The translations under genes were made by a program, and so were the position numbers. Below are positions 8,016 to 15,672 of a stretch of DNA of 64,000 bases, one piece after another (position 1 is the first letter of the stretch; each line of letters starts with the position of its first letter). The notes under the pieces were generated by a model, which was given only the letters and a program-made list of their open reading frames with translations, was not told where the DNA came from and ran no database searches. Origin of the DNA: Paenibacillaceae bacterium (lineage in GTDB: Bacteria; Bacillota; Clostridia; Lachnospirales; Lachnospiraceae); assembly GCA_015057705.1 (NCBI GenBank), contig SVDU01000014.1:1-64000 (forward strand). Reading direction: 5' to 3'.

Positions 8016-9269
8016 ATGATTAAATTATTGATAATTTCAGATGACTTTACAGGTGCGCTGGATACTGGCGTTCAGCTTTCTGCGGAGGGAGCGGCTACCT
8101 ATGTAACTCTGGACTCTGAATTTAATATGTCCGATTTTACTGAGGATATTGATGTTCTGGTTATAAATACGGAGACTCGGCACTTGGACCAGGAACAGGC
8201 GTATAAAATTGTATTTTCAATAACCAGGCGTGCGCGAAAAGCCGGAATTCCTTATGTATATAAGAAAACAGACTCTGTGCTTCGGGGAAATATTGGAGCG
8301 GAGATTGCTGCAGTACTTAATGCCAGCGGTTATAAACAAATTCATTTTATCCCTGCGTATCCTGAGATGGGGCGGGTAACAAAAAACGGAGTTCATTACG
8401 CAGATGGTGTACCAATAGCAGAAAGCATCTTTGGGAAAGATCCATTTGATCCGGTTCTTTATTCTGATATTCCAAGTATCATATCTTCACAAACCCTGAT
8501 TCCGACTTATGTGATTAACCAATTGGAAGACAACCAATGGGAGGATAAGGAAGGGATTCTGATACACGATTCTGACACATCTGAAGATATGAAAAAGATT
8601 GCTGAGACGCTTATAACAGGGAAGAGTTCCTGCCTGTTGGCAGGATGTGCAGGGTTTGCGTCTCTCCTTCCTGAAATACTTGAAATACAGGGCAGGAAGC
8701 CTGTAATTCCTGCTCTGTCGCCTCATATGTTCATCGCCTGTGCCAGTATTCATCCAGTATCACTTGCCCAGTGCGCTGATGCCAGACAAAAGGGTGCGCC
8801 CCAGTACTGTCTGTCTCCGGAAGAAAAGCTTGACCGTTTCTGGCTGGAAAAAGAATCTGCCAATGTACTGGCACAAGAGATTCTGCATTCCTGCCAAGAG
8901 AATCCGGTGGTTATTTTAAATGCCAATGGTCCCGGTGAACCGGAAGCAACTTACAAATATGCAGGAGAAAATAAAATTTCACTGGAACGGATTCGGATAG
9001 ATATTGTCTCTGTTATGGGACATATGATTGAAGCTCTGCTGGACAGAGGAATGAAAGCCACTATTTTTCTTATGGGGGGTGATCTCCTCTGCCAGTTTGC
9101 AAAGCAGACAGGAATGAAAGTGATTTTTCCCATCTGTGAATTAGAGAGAGGGGTTGTGCTTTCAGAAGCGCGTTATAAGGGAAAAAAGATAAATCTGATA
9201 TCAAAATCGGGTGGTTTTGGTCAAGAAACTCTTTTTACTGATTTGTCTAAGATATTAGAAAATATTTGA
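8016..9269 (+). CDS. Four-carbon acid sugar kinase family protein (DUF1537)
   Basis: This 417-residue cytoplasmic protein has the two-domain architecture of D-threonate/D-erythronate and related kinases. The N-terminal substrate domain has DDFTGALDTGVQL (residues 8-20) and the YKKTDSVLRGNIGAE signature. The C-terminal nucleotide domain has the glycine motif MGGDLLCQFA and the ending SKSGGFG. It is predicted to phosphorylate a sugar acid with ATP. The usual neighbours PdxA2 (4-phospho acid dehydrogenase) and an aldolase are not beside it, so the exact substrate is open. It is divergent from the PrpR-like regulator and just upstream of a glucosaminate-type PTS operon, which may be metabolically linked. 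Confidence 0.85.
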   Translation: MIKLLIISDDFTGALDTGVQLSAEGAATYVTLDSEFNMSDFTEDIDVLVINTETRHLDQEQAYKIVFSITRRARKAGIPYVYKKTDSVLRGNIGAEIAAVLNASGYKQIHFIPAYPEMGRVTKNGVHYADGVPIAESIFGKDPFDPVLYSDIPSIISSQTLIPTYVINQLEDNQWEDKEGILIHDSDTSEDMKKIAETLITGKSSCLLAGCAGFASLLPEILEIQGRKPVIPALSPHMFIACASIHPVSLAQCADARQKGAPQYCLSPEEKLDRFWLEKESANVLAQEILHSCQENPVVILNANGPGEPEATYKYAGENKISLERIRIDIVSVMGHMIEALLDRGMKATIFLMGGDLLCQFAKQTGMKVIFPICELERGVVLSEARYKGKKINLISKSGGFGQETLFTDLSKILENI

Positions 9270-9283
9270 CCAGGACTCAAAGA

Positions 9284-9333
9284 GCCCGTGGTTTTACAGA
9301 AACTTAAATTCCTGTAAAATCACGGGCTTTTTT
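9284..9333. terminator. Terminator between convergent kinase and rpiR-type genes
   Basis: GCCCGTGGTTTTACAG pairs with CTGTAAAATCACGGGC (one mismatch) around a 12-nt loop, followed by seven T on the plus strand. It ends the kinase transcript strongly. On the other strand the T-tract is poor, so termination of the convergent regulator is less certain. Confidence 0.85.
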
Positions 9334-9348
9334 AACATGCAATGAAGA

Positions 9349-10218
9349 TTAGAGGAGATCCATAAATTTCTGCAGACCATCTCTGGTATCGTCACTGTTT
9401 AATCTGGAATATGAGGCAGCCTTTTGAAAGAACTGGAAAGATTTTACATCCTCAGACAGGAAATTATGGAATAACATATCAAATAGGACCAGTATCAGAA
9501 TTTCCCTTGTTATGGTGTTGCTGCTAAAAAGCAGGTCTGTCTTTGGAATCACCAGGGTGATGTTGGAATAGGGAGAGCAGAGAGACTTCTCATAGTTGGT
9601 AATAAGCAGGATGCTGCTGCCATTTCTATTTAAATCGGCCAGTATGGAAGCCAGCTGTTTGTGATTTCCGGAGAGCGATATGGTGATAAATAGATCGGTC
9701 TCCTGAGAAAGACTCTGATATAGCTTCAGTGTATCATAGTTGGTAAGTGCCTGAACGGTGAGACCCAGTGTCATAAATTTGTGGGCAATCATTTCCGCTA
9801 TATTCTGATTAAAATTTAATCCGATAATAAAGATTCGCCGTGACTTTAACATCAATTCTCTGGTGTGGTTGATGTCTGCCGGATTGGTTAAATGAAACAG
9901 GCTGTCCAGAAGCATCTTATAGTCATTAAGCAGGGCGGAGTAGTCGGAATGGTTTACAGAGGAAGAACTTTTGTCAATTTCCTTCTGCATCGTATATTTT
10001 AATTCATTCAGGCCGGAGTATCCTACTTTTTGAGCGAAACGGATGATGCTGGCATCGGATGTTCCGATCTCCTTTGCCAGTTCCTGAGCGCTGAGTTCAA
10101 TGAATTTCAAGGTGGATTTTTTAATGTATTGTACAATTTTCCAGTCTGTTTTGGTGAACTGGTTGGACATGCCATCTATGCGGGCCATTAAGGTAAAAAG
10201 TTCATAGTTTTCTGTCAT
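9349..10218 (-). CDS. RpiR-family transcriptional regulator (HTH plus SIS domain)
   Basis: This 289-residue regulator has an N-terminal HTH_6 domain (about 20-95) with QELAKEIGTSDASIIRFAQK and the LNELKYTMQKEI helix. A SIS sugar-phosphate-binding domain (about 120-250) follows, with RRIFIIGLNFNQNIAEM and TISLSGNHKQL. Members bind palindromic operators and respond to sugar phosphates. It is divergent from the glucosaminate-type PTS operon (275 bp apart) and most likely regulates it in response to a phosphorylated amino-sugar acid. In Salmonella the same operon is governed by the sigma-54 activator DgaR, so the regulator type has been exchanged here. Confidence 0.85.
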   Translation of the reverse strand: MTENYELFTLMARIDGMSNQFTKTDWKIVQYIKKSTLKFIELSAQELAKEIGTSDASIIRFAQKVGYSGLNELKYTMQKEIDKSSSSVNHSDYSALLNDYKMLLDSLFHLTNPADINHTRELMLKSRRIFIIGLNFNQNIAEMIAHKFMTLGLTVQALTNYDTLKLYQSLSQETDLFITISLSGNHKQLASILADLNRNGSSILLITNYEKSLCSPYSNITLVIPKTDLLFSSNTITREILILVLFDMLFHNFLSEDVKSFQFFQKAASYSRLNSDDTRDGLQKFMDLL

Positions 10219-10417
10219 TTGAAATACAGCCTTCCTTTCAATCTTCCCGGAAAAGGGAAGCCGTTTTGTTATTTCTGTAGCAGTTATGTAGTGAATTTCA
10301 GATTAAGTATATCATAATTCTGATTTATAATTCAATATTCCTTGATTAAAAAAGTTATAATTACAAAAAAGTAGCAAAATACATAATTAAAACTGTGAAA
10401 ATAATATAAATACATTA

Positions 10418-10462
10418 TTGACATGAAAAATGTAGTATGCTACAATTCGAATTACAAAAGGA
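10418..10462 (+). promoter_or_regulatory. Sigma-A promoter and likely RpiR operator of the PTS operon
   Basis: TTGACA (10418-10423), a 17-bp spacer and TACAAT (10441-10446) make a near-consensus promoter. Symmetric sequences overlap it: TGTAG-TATG-CTACA (10431-10444), which spans the end of the spacer and the -10, and the perfect palindrome AATTCGAATT (about 10444-10453). Binding there would block initiation, which fits repression by the divergent RpiR protein. The operator assignment is inference. Confidence 0.7.
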
Positions 10463-10493
10463 AATACAAAACTGATAAATGAGGAGGTACGAG

Positions 10494-10910
10494 ATGGAGA
10501 AACCGCAGATTTTGCTCTTAACTCACGGAGGCTGGGGAAAGGCGCTGACGGAAAGTCTGAAAATGATTATGGGAAGCGTTGATTTTGTTCATGAAATCCC
10601 GCTTTTGCCAGAGGTTACGTTTGCAGAGTATTACGCCAAGGTGGATGAATATGCAGCCGGGATGCCGGAGAAGTCTTTGATTTTTACGGATGTATTTGGC
10701 GGGACAACCACCAATGCAGGTGCTAAAATCGGACGGGAGCGGAATATAAAGGTGGTTTCGGGACTGAATGCGCCGCTCATGATTGAAGCCTGTACACAGA
10801 TCCAGTACACCGGAGATTGTAACTTTGATGTAGTTTTGCAGCAGGGGCAGTCATCAATCATTGATGTGATCAGTGAGGTCACTAAGTCAATGGGAAAAAA
10901 GGAGAGTTAA
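10494..10910 (+). CDS. dgaA: PTS mannose/sorbose-family EIIA component
   Basis: This 138-residue cytoplasmic EIIA of the mannose family has the phosphorylatable His in LLLTHGGWGKAL (about residue 10) and the FTDVFGGTTTNAG signature near residue 64. It takes phosphate from HPr and passes it to EIIB. Translation should begin at ATG 10494 behind GAGGAGGT, not at an upstream ATG that overlaps this site. It is the first gene of a six-gene operon whose order EIIA-EIIB-EIIC-EIID-lyase-aldolase matches dgaABCDEF. The symbol is given by that synteny. Confidence 0.8.
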   Translation: MEKPQILLLTHGGWGKALTESLKMIMGSVDFVHEIPLLPEVTFAEYYAKVDEYAAGMPEKSLIFTDVFGGTTTNAGAKIGRERNIKVVSGLNAPLMIEACTQIQYTGDCNFDVVLQQGQSSIIDVISEVTKSMGKKES

Positions 10911-10911
10911 A

Positions 10912-11403
10912 ATGGCAGAGATTGTATTATGCAGAATTGACAGCAGACTGATTCATGGACAGGTTATGACCAAATGGGTGAATCAGTCACAGGCCAATCG
11001 GATTGTTGTAGTAAGCGACAGTCTGGCTGCGGATGAATTTATGCTTGAGATCTACTTAATGTCTGCACCGGCGGGGGTTAAGGTAGAATGTTTAAGCAGA
11101 GCAGATGCAGTAAAGAAGTGGAATGAAGACCAGTTTGGCAGCGGCCGGGTACTTTTACTGCTTCCGGATTTAGCAAGCATGAAGGAAGTATATGAAGGAG
11201 GAATTAAGGTCACTGATATTCAGGTAGGAGGGCTGGGGGGAGCTCCTAACCGGAAAGTGGTATTTCAGAATATCACTTTAGATGATGCAGATGTGGAAAA
11301 GTTGATTTCGTTACAGGAGGCAGGAGTAAAGATTATCTTCCAGACAATTCCGGAAGATGTACCGCAGGATTTTCACACCATTTTAAAAAAATACAATAAC
11401 TAA
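10912..11403 (+). CDS. dgaB: PTS mannose/sorbose-family EIIB component
   Basis: This 163-residue EIIB has the phospho-histidine motif CRIDSRLIHGQVMTKW (His near residue 15) and the late IQVGGLGGAPNRK motif. It transfers phosphate from EIIA to the incoming substrate at the EIIC/EIID membrane complex. ATG 10912 follows the EIIA stop by 1 bp with AAGGAGAG upstream. The operon context suggests D-glucosaminate or a closely related amino-sugar acid as substrate; this is inferred from gene order only. Confidence 0.8.
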   Translation: MAEIVLCRIDSRLIHGQVMTKWVNQSQANRIVVVSDSLAADEFMLEIYLMSAPAGVKVECLSRADAVKKWNEDQFGSGRVLLLLPDLASMKEVYEGGIKVTDIQVGGLGGAPNRKVVFQNITLDDADVEKLISLQEAGVKIIFQTIPEDVPQDFHTILKKYNN

Positions 11404-11415
11404 GGAGAGTATGAT

Positions 11416-12165
11416 ATGAGTGTGTTGATGTTAGCTGTATGTATGGGGTTTTATTATTGGTTCTGCCGTTTAAGATTTGGGTATACCTTTTCTTCCATGC
11501 TTCTTCAGCCAGTTGTCATTGGTGTTTTTGTAGGGCTTCTGACGGGAAACATGCCTTTGGCCATGAAGATTGGTGCAGGACTTCAGCTGGTTTATTTAGG
11601 GGTTACATCCACTCCCGGCGGCAATGTGCCAAGTGATCCTGCTCTTGCAGGATGTATTGCAATTCCTCTTGGAGTAATGTCCAATATGTCTCCTGAGGTT
11701 GCCATTGCTCTGGCGATTCCATTTGGAGTTATTGGAGTATTTGTGGATCAGTTAAGAAGAAGTACCAATGCAGTCTGGGTTCATATGGCAGACCGGTATG
11801 CGGAAAAAGCAGATACAAAAGGGATTTTAAGGGCAGCGTTTCTTTACCCCGCTATCGCAGGACTGGTAATTCGTTTTCCAATCGTTTTTGCAATTGACTT
11901 TTTTGGTGTAACAGCTGTAGAGAAGCTGATCGCAGTTCTTCCTCAGTGGCTGATGCATTCCTTTGAAATCATGGGAGGAATTCTTCCTGCTCTTGGTTTT
12001 GCTATAACCTTATCTGTAATTGGAAAGAAGTCACTGATACCGTTTTTTATAACAGGATTTTTCGCAGTTATGTACTTAAAACTTGATACCATGGCTGTAG
12101 CAATTTTTGCAACCTGCGTTGCATTGTTGTTAGGTTTATTCCAGTTAAAGGAGGAGGCGATTTAA
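11416..12165 (+). CDS. dgaC: PTS mannose/sorbose-family EIIC membrane component
   Basis: This 249-residue polytopic membrane protein is of the EII-Sor/ManY family. It has the hallmark sequence GNMPLAMKIGAGLQLVYLGV and GGNVPSDPALAGCIAIPLGV, with about seven hydrophobic segments. Together with EIID it forms the sugar translocation channel. AAGGAGA lies 7 bp before ATG 11416. The following EIID gene begins 1 bp after its stop, consistent with translational coupling. Confidence 0.85.
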   Translation: MSVLMLAVCMGFYYWFCRLRFGYTFSSMLLQPVVIGVFVGLLTGNMPLAMKIGAGLQLVYLGVTSTPGGNVPSDPALAGCIAIPLGVMSNMSPEVAIALAIPFGVIGVFVDQLRRSTNAVWVHMADRYAEKADTKGILRAAFLYPAIAGLVIRFPIVFAIDFFGVTAVEKLIAVLPQWLMHSFEIMGGILPALGFAITLSVIGKKSLIPFFITGFFAVMYLKLDTMAVAIFATCVALLLGLFQLKEEAI

Positions 12166-12166
12166 A

Positions 12167-12994
12167 ATGGGAGAGCAGACACAGGTAAAAAAACTGAATA
12201 AAAAAGATATTACCAAATCCATGTGGATCTATTATGCCGGCGCAGAACTTTCCAATTCCTATGAGCGTCTGCAGAGTCTTGTATTCTGTGCGTCCATGAC
12301 GCCGGTTTTAAAGAAGCTGTATGATACCGACGAGGAACTGAGTGCAGCCTTAAAACGTCACCTGGTTTTCTTTAACACGGAAGGAATCTTCGGAGCCATC
12401 ATTCAGGGAATTGCCATTTCCATGGAAGAACAAAAGGCCAATGGAGAGAATGTAACAGATGAGGCAATTACTGGTATTAAAACCGGATTAATGGGACCGC
12501 TTGCAGGAATGGGAGATGCAATTGTATGGGCAGCAATTATGCCGATTATCATTTCTATCTTTTTACCTTTCGCAAGCAGCGGTTCTGCACTGGGAGGCAT
12601 TATGCCGCTGATCCTTTACCCGGCAATTACCATTGCAATTGCTTACTGGCTGATTCATAATGGCTACACTTTAGGCAAAAAGTCTGTGGTATCACTGCTT
12701 CATGGCGGAAAGATGAAATCCATTATTTTTACAGCTAATGTCATCGGTCTTACCATGATGGGGGCATTATCCGCAAGCTACGTCACCATATCCACACCTT
12801 TGAAGTTTGGTTTTTCCAGCGGAACGCAGATTGTGGTACAGGACATACTGAATACGGTAGCACCAGGTCTTCTTCCTCTGGCAGCCGTGTTTATCATCTA
12901 TTTTTATCTTAGAAAGAAAGGACCGTATTACAACAGAATCCTGCTTACAGTCGTGGCAGTATCTGTCATCACTTCTCTGCTTGGAATTCTGTAA
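12167..12994 (+). CDS. dgaD: PTS mannose/sorbose-family EIID membrane component
   Basis: This 275-residue EIID protein has the family opening KKDITKSMWIYYAGAELSNSYERLQS and the conserved LKRHLVFFNTEG. It also has GLMGPLAGMGDAIVW and C-terminal hydrophobic segments. EIID occurs only in mannose-type PTS complexes, where it binds EIIC in the membrane. GGAGGCG within the end of the EIIC gene serves as ribosome binding site. Confidence 0.85.
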   Translation: MGEQTQVKKLNKKDITKSMWIYYAGAELSNSYERLQSLVFCASMTPVLKKLYDTDEELSAALKRHLVFFNTEGIFGAIIQGIAISMEEQKANGENVTDEAITGIKTGLMGPLAGMGDAIVWAAIMPIIISIFLPFASSGSALGGIMPLILYPAITIAIAYWLIHNGYTLGKKSVVSLLHGGKMKSIIFTANVIGLTMMGALSASYVTISTPLKFGFSSGTQIVVQDILNTVAPGLLPLAAVFIIYFYLRKKGPYYNRILLTVVAVSVITSLLGIL

Positions 12995-13012
12995 TGGTCT
13001 TAAGGAGTAATC

Positions 13013-14143
13013 ATGGAAAACATATACAGTAAAAGCGGTCTTCAGGCCGTGATTAATGCTTCCGGAAGAATGACAAAGCTGGGTGTTTCCACCATATCGA
13101 AAGGTGTGGGGGAAACACTGGTGGAGGCAGCCGGCAACTATGTGGTAATTGACGATCTCTATGTCTATGCAGGCAGGAGAATCGGGGATCTTATCGGAAC
13201 TGCTGATGCCTGTGTTACATCCAGCGCCTCTGCTGGGATTGCACTGGCAGTTGCCTCTTTAATCTGCGGAGGAAACTTACAGAAAGTAAAGCACCTTTAT
13301 GACCTTCTGCCTTCTGTTACGAAAAGGGAAGTTATAATTTTAAAAGGGCATAACGTGGATTTTGGGGCACCGGTTGCAGAGATGGTACAGATTGCCGGAG
13401 GGAAAATCGTTGAAGCAGGTTATGCCAACGGAGCTTCTGTAGAAGATATTCAACAGGCAGTAACAAAGGATACGCTGGCAATTCTTTTTGTCAAATCCCA
13501 TCACTGTGTTCAAAAGGAAATGCCAGAAGCCAGATCTGTGATTGAGCTGGCAGAACGTCTTGGGATTCCATGTATCGTGGATGCGGCAGCAGAAGAAGAT
13601 TTAAACATCTATGCAGCCATGGGTGCGGACTTTGTATGCTACAGCGGTGCAAAAGCCATTGAAGGTCCAACCAGCGGTTTTGTTGCGTGTAAGACAAAAG
13701 AACTGGCAGACAACATGAGACTCCAGTACAAAGGTATCGGCAGAGCCATGAAGGTGGGGAAAGAGTGCACCATGGGGCTAGTAACGGCAGTGGAAGAATA
13801 CATTGCCGGGGGAAAGACAAGCCCTGTCTCCAAAGAAGAGCTGGAACGGTTTGCAGCATGTGTAGGGGAGATACCAGGCTGCAAAACATCAATTATTAAG
13901 GATGAGGCAGGAAGAGATATATTCCGCTGTAAAATTGATTTTAATCCCCAGCAATACGGGATGAATGCCAAAGACGTGGTAAGAGAGCTGCAACGGGGAG
14001 ATGTAGCCATCTTTACCAGAGATTATCAGGCAAATATCGGTTCCATCGCAATTGATCCCAGGCCTTTAAACAGTGAGAAAGAGCTGGAAATCATTGAACA
14101 GAGGCTTAAAGAGATTCACAAATCAGCAAATGGAGGGAAATAA
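13013..14143 (+). CDS. dgaE: D-glucosaminate-6-phosphate ammonia-lyase-like PLP enzyme
   Basis: This 376-residue cytoplasmic fold-type I PLP enzyme is of the SelA-like family. It opens with NASGRMTKLGVSTIS, then VTSSASAGIALAVAS, the PLP-aspartate region CIVDAAAEEDL and the likely Schiff-base lysine in CYSGAKAIEGPTSGF (about residue 215). DgaE of Salmonella converts D-glucosaminate-6-phosphate to 2-keto-3-deoxy-6-phosphogluconate plus ammonia, and the flanking PTS and aldolase genes support the same role. Misannotation as selenocysteine synthase is common for this family; no sel genes are present here. Confidence 0.8.
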   Translation: MENIYSKSGLQAVINASGRMTKLGVSTISKGVGETLVEAAGNYVVIDDLYVYAGRRIGDLIGTADACVTSSASAGIALAVASLICGGNLQKVKHLYDLLPSVTKREVIILKGHNVDFGAPVAEMVQIAGGKIVEAGYANGASVEDIQQAVTKDTLAILFVKSHHCVQKEMPEARSVIELAERLGIPCIVDAAAEEDLNIYAAMGADFVCYSGAKAIEGPTSGFVACKTKELADNMRLQYKGIGRAMKVGKECTMGLVTAVEEYIAGGKTSPVSKEELERFAACVGEIPGCKTSIIKDEAGRDIFRCKIDFNPQQYGMNAKDVVRELQRGDVAIFTRDYQANIGSIAIDPRPLNSEKELEIIEQRLKEIHKSANGGK

Positions 14144-14146
14144 AAG

Positions 14147-14881
14147 ATGGAAGGATTAAATTTTTACAAAGGAAGAGTCTGCTTAAACTGCCTGACCAAT
14201 TCCGTTGATAATGCTAAGGCAATTTATGAGGCTGCCGAGGGTCATGTTGCAGTCGGGATTTTGTCGGCAAATTATCCGGATGTGGAACATGCAGTGGAAG
14301 ATATGAAACGATATCAGGAAGCAGTAGACAATAATATTTCTGTTGGTCTGGGTGCGGGAAATCCCGGACAGTGGAAAGCGGTTGCGGATATATCCGGGCA
14401 GATTAAGCCGAAACATATTAACCAGACCTTTACGGCAGGTGGATATACCAGAGCCAAAACGAGTGAGGGACCATTTTTAAATTCCATGGTTGCTCCCTGT
14501 GGTAAAGTGGGTTATGTTAAAATCTCAACTGGTCCGCTTTGTAAGGATATGGAACCGGCAATTGTTCCGGTTAAAACTGCAATTGCAATGGCAAAGGAGC
14601 AGGGAGCCGATTCTTTAAAGTATTTTCCCATGGGCGGATTGAAGGTGAAAGAGGAGTTTGAGGCCGTTGCCACAGCCTGCGCAGAGAGCGGATTCGGACT
14701 GGAGCCAACCGGAGGGATTGATCTTGATAATTTTTCCCAGATCTTAAAGATCGCGGTTGATGCAGGAGTGAAACACATTATTCCTCACGTATATTCTTCG
14801 ATTATTGATAAAGAAACGGGAGCAACAAGAATTTCCGATGTTGTGAAACTTTATGAAATGATTCGGGAGATTTTAGATTAA
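14147..14881 (+). CDS. dgaF: 2-keto-3-deoxy-6-phosphogluconate aldolase, DgaF type
   Basis: This 244-residue TIM-barrel enzyme has the DgaF-type motifs VSVGLGAGNPGQW-like (here ISVGLGAGNPGQW), HINQTFTAGGYTRAKT and SLKYFPMGGLKVKEEF, with the probable Schiff-base lysine in the latter region. FGLEPTGGIDLDN marks the phosphate-binding end of the barrel. It should split 2-keto-3-deoxy-6-phosphogluconate into pyruvate and glyceraldehyde 3-phosphate, feeding glycolysis. It is the last gene of the operon, 3 bp after the lyase stop, and is followed at once by a strong terminator. Confidence 0.8.
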   Translation: MEGLNFYKGRVCLNCLTNSVDNAKAIYEAAEGHVAVGILSANYPDVEHAVEDMKRYQEAVDNNISVGLGAGNPGQWKAVADISGQIKPKHINQTFTAGGYTRAKTSEGPFLNSMVAPCGKVGYVKISTGPLCKDMEPAIVPVKTAIAMAKEQGADSLKYFPMGGLKVKEEFEAVATACAESGFGLEPTGGIDLDNFSQILKIAVDAGVKHIIPHVYSSIIDKETGATRISDVVKLYEMIREILD

Positions 14882-14884
14882 ATA

Positions 14885-14927
14885 AAAGCTGTTTTCCTGT
14901 CTGTGGGGCGGGAAAACAGCTTTTTTT
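14885..14927 (+). terminator. Terminator of the glucosaminate-type operon
   Basis: AAAGCTGTTTTCC pairs with GGGAAAACAGCTTT across a 12-nt loop, followed by a run of seven T. The complementary A-run upstream may let it also serve the convergent response-regulator gene. Confidence 0.85.
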
Positions 14928-14931
14928 AATC

Positions 14932-15672
14932 TCAATCATTTCTGTATTCACTGGGACTGATCCCATAAACATGCTTAAAGGTTTTACTGAAATGAAACGG
15001 GTCAAGGTAACCGGTCAGCTGGCTTACATCGGCAATGGACAGATCCGGATTGCGAAGAAGCTGCCTTGCTATATTAAGTCTGTAGTTTCTTAAATATTTG
15101 GAAGGTGTAATCTCTGTGTATTTGAAAAATATTTTGCTTAAATAAGGCACAGAAAAACCAAATTCAGAAGCCAGTGTGGTGAAATCGATCTGAGTCTGAT
15201 AATTCTTGTGAATGTATTCTTTTATCAGTTCCACGATTTCTTTTGCCCTGTTGGAGGAATGAAGGAGCGTAACGGAGTCAAATCGGTCCTGGGTAGCCAG
15301 AAGCTTGGTTTCCAGGGCAGCCAGTGTCTTTTCCAGTTCATCATAATTGACTGGTTTCAGTAAATAATTGCTCACTTCGTACCGGAGTGCTTCCTTTGCG
15401 TATTCAAAATCTGTATATCCGCTGATGATCACACATAAGATAAACGGGAATTTTTCATGTATATTTCGGACTAACTCAAGTCCATCCATCTCTGGCATCC
15501 GTATATCTGTGAAAATCACATTGGGCAGATGTTCATTTGCCATATCAAGTCCTTCCAGACCATTGGTTGCAATGGCTGTCACCTCGAAGGCGGGATTTAA
15601 CTGTTCAATTCTTCTGGCTATATTTCTGGCAATTAAGACTTCGTCTTCAACGATTAAAACAGAATATTTCAA
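14932..15672 (-). CDS. YesN-type response regulator (receiver plus AraC HTH)
   Basis: This 246-residue protein has an N-terminal receiver (1-120) with acid pair VEDE, phospho-acceptor in VIFTDIRMPEMDG, switch VIISGYTDFEYAKEAL and LLKPVNY. A C-terminal AraC/XylS double HTH (about 145-246) follows, ending in the family motif GYLDPFHFSKTFKHVYGISPSEYR. It partners the histidine kinase whose 3' end overlaps its start by 4 bp. The divergent sugar importer and GH31 gene at 17662-23219 are the likely targets. Confidence 0.9.
   Translation of the reverse strand: MKYSVLIVEDEVLIARNIARRIEQLNPAFEVTAIATNGLEGLDMANEHLPNVIFTDIRMPEMDGLELVRNIHEKFPFILCVIISGYTDFEYAKEALRYEVSNYLLKPVNYDELEKTLAALETKLLATQDRFDSVTLLHSSNRAKEIVELIKEYIHKNYQTQIDFTTLASEFGFSVPYLSKIFFKYTEITPSKYLRNYRLNIARQLLRNPDLSIADVSQLTGYLDPFHFSKTFKHVYGISPSEYRND

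Noticed and set aside
13013-14143. Selenocysteine synthase (SelA) assignment for the PLP enzyme
   Set aside because: The gene lies inside a PTS sugar-acid operon with the dga order, and no selB, selD or selenoprotein features are nearby.
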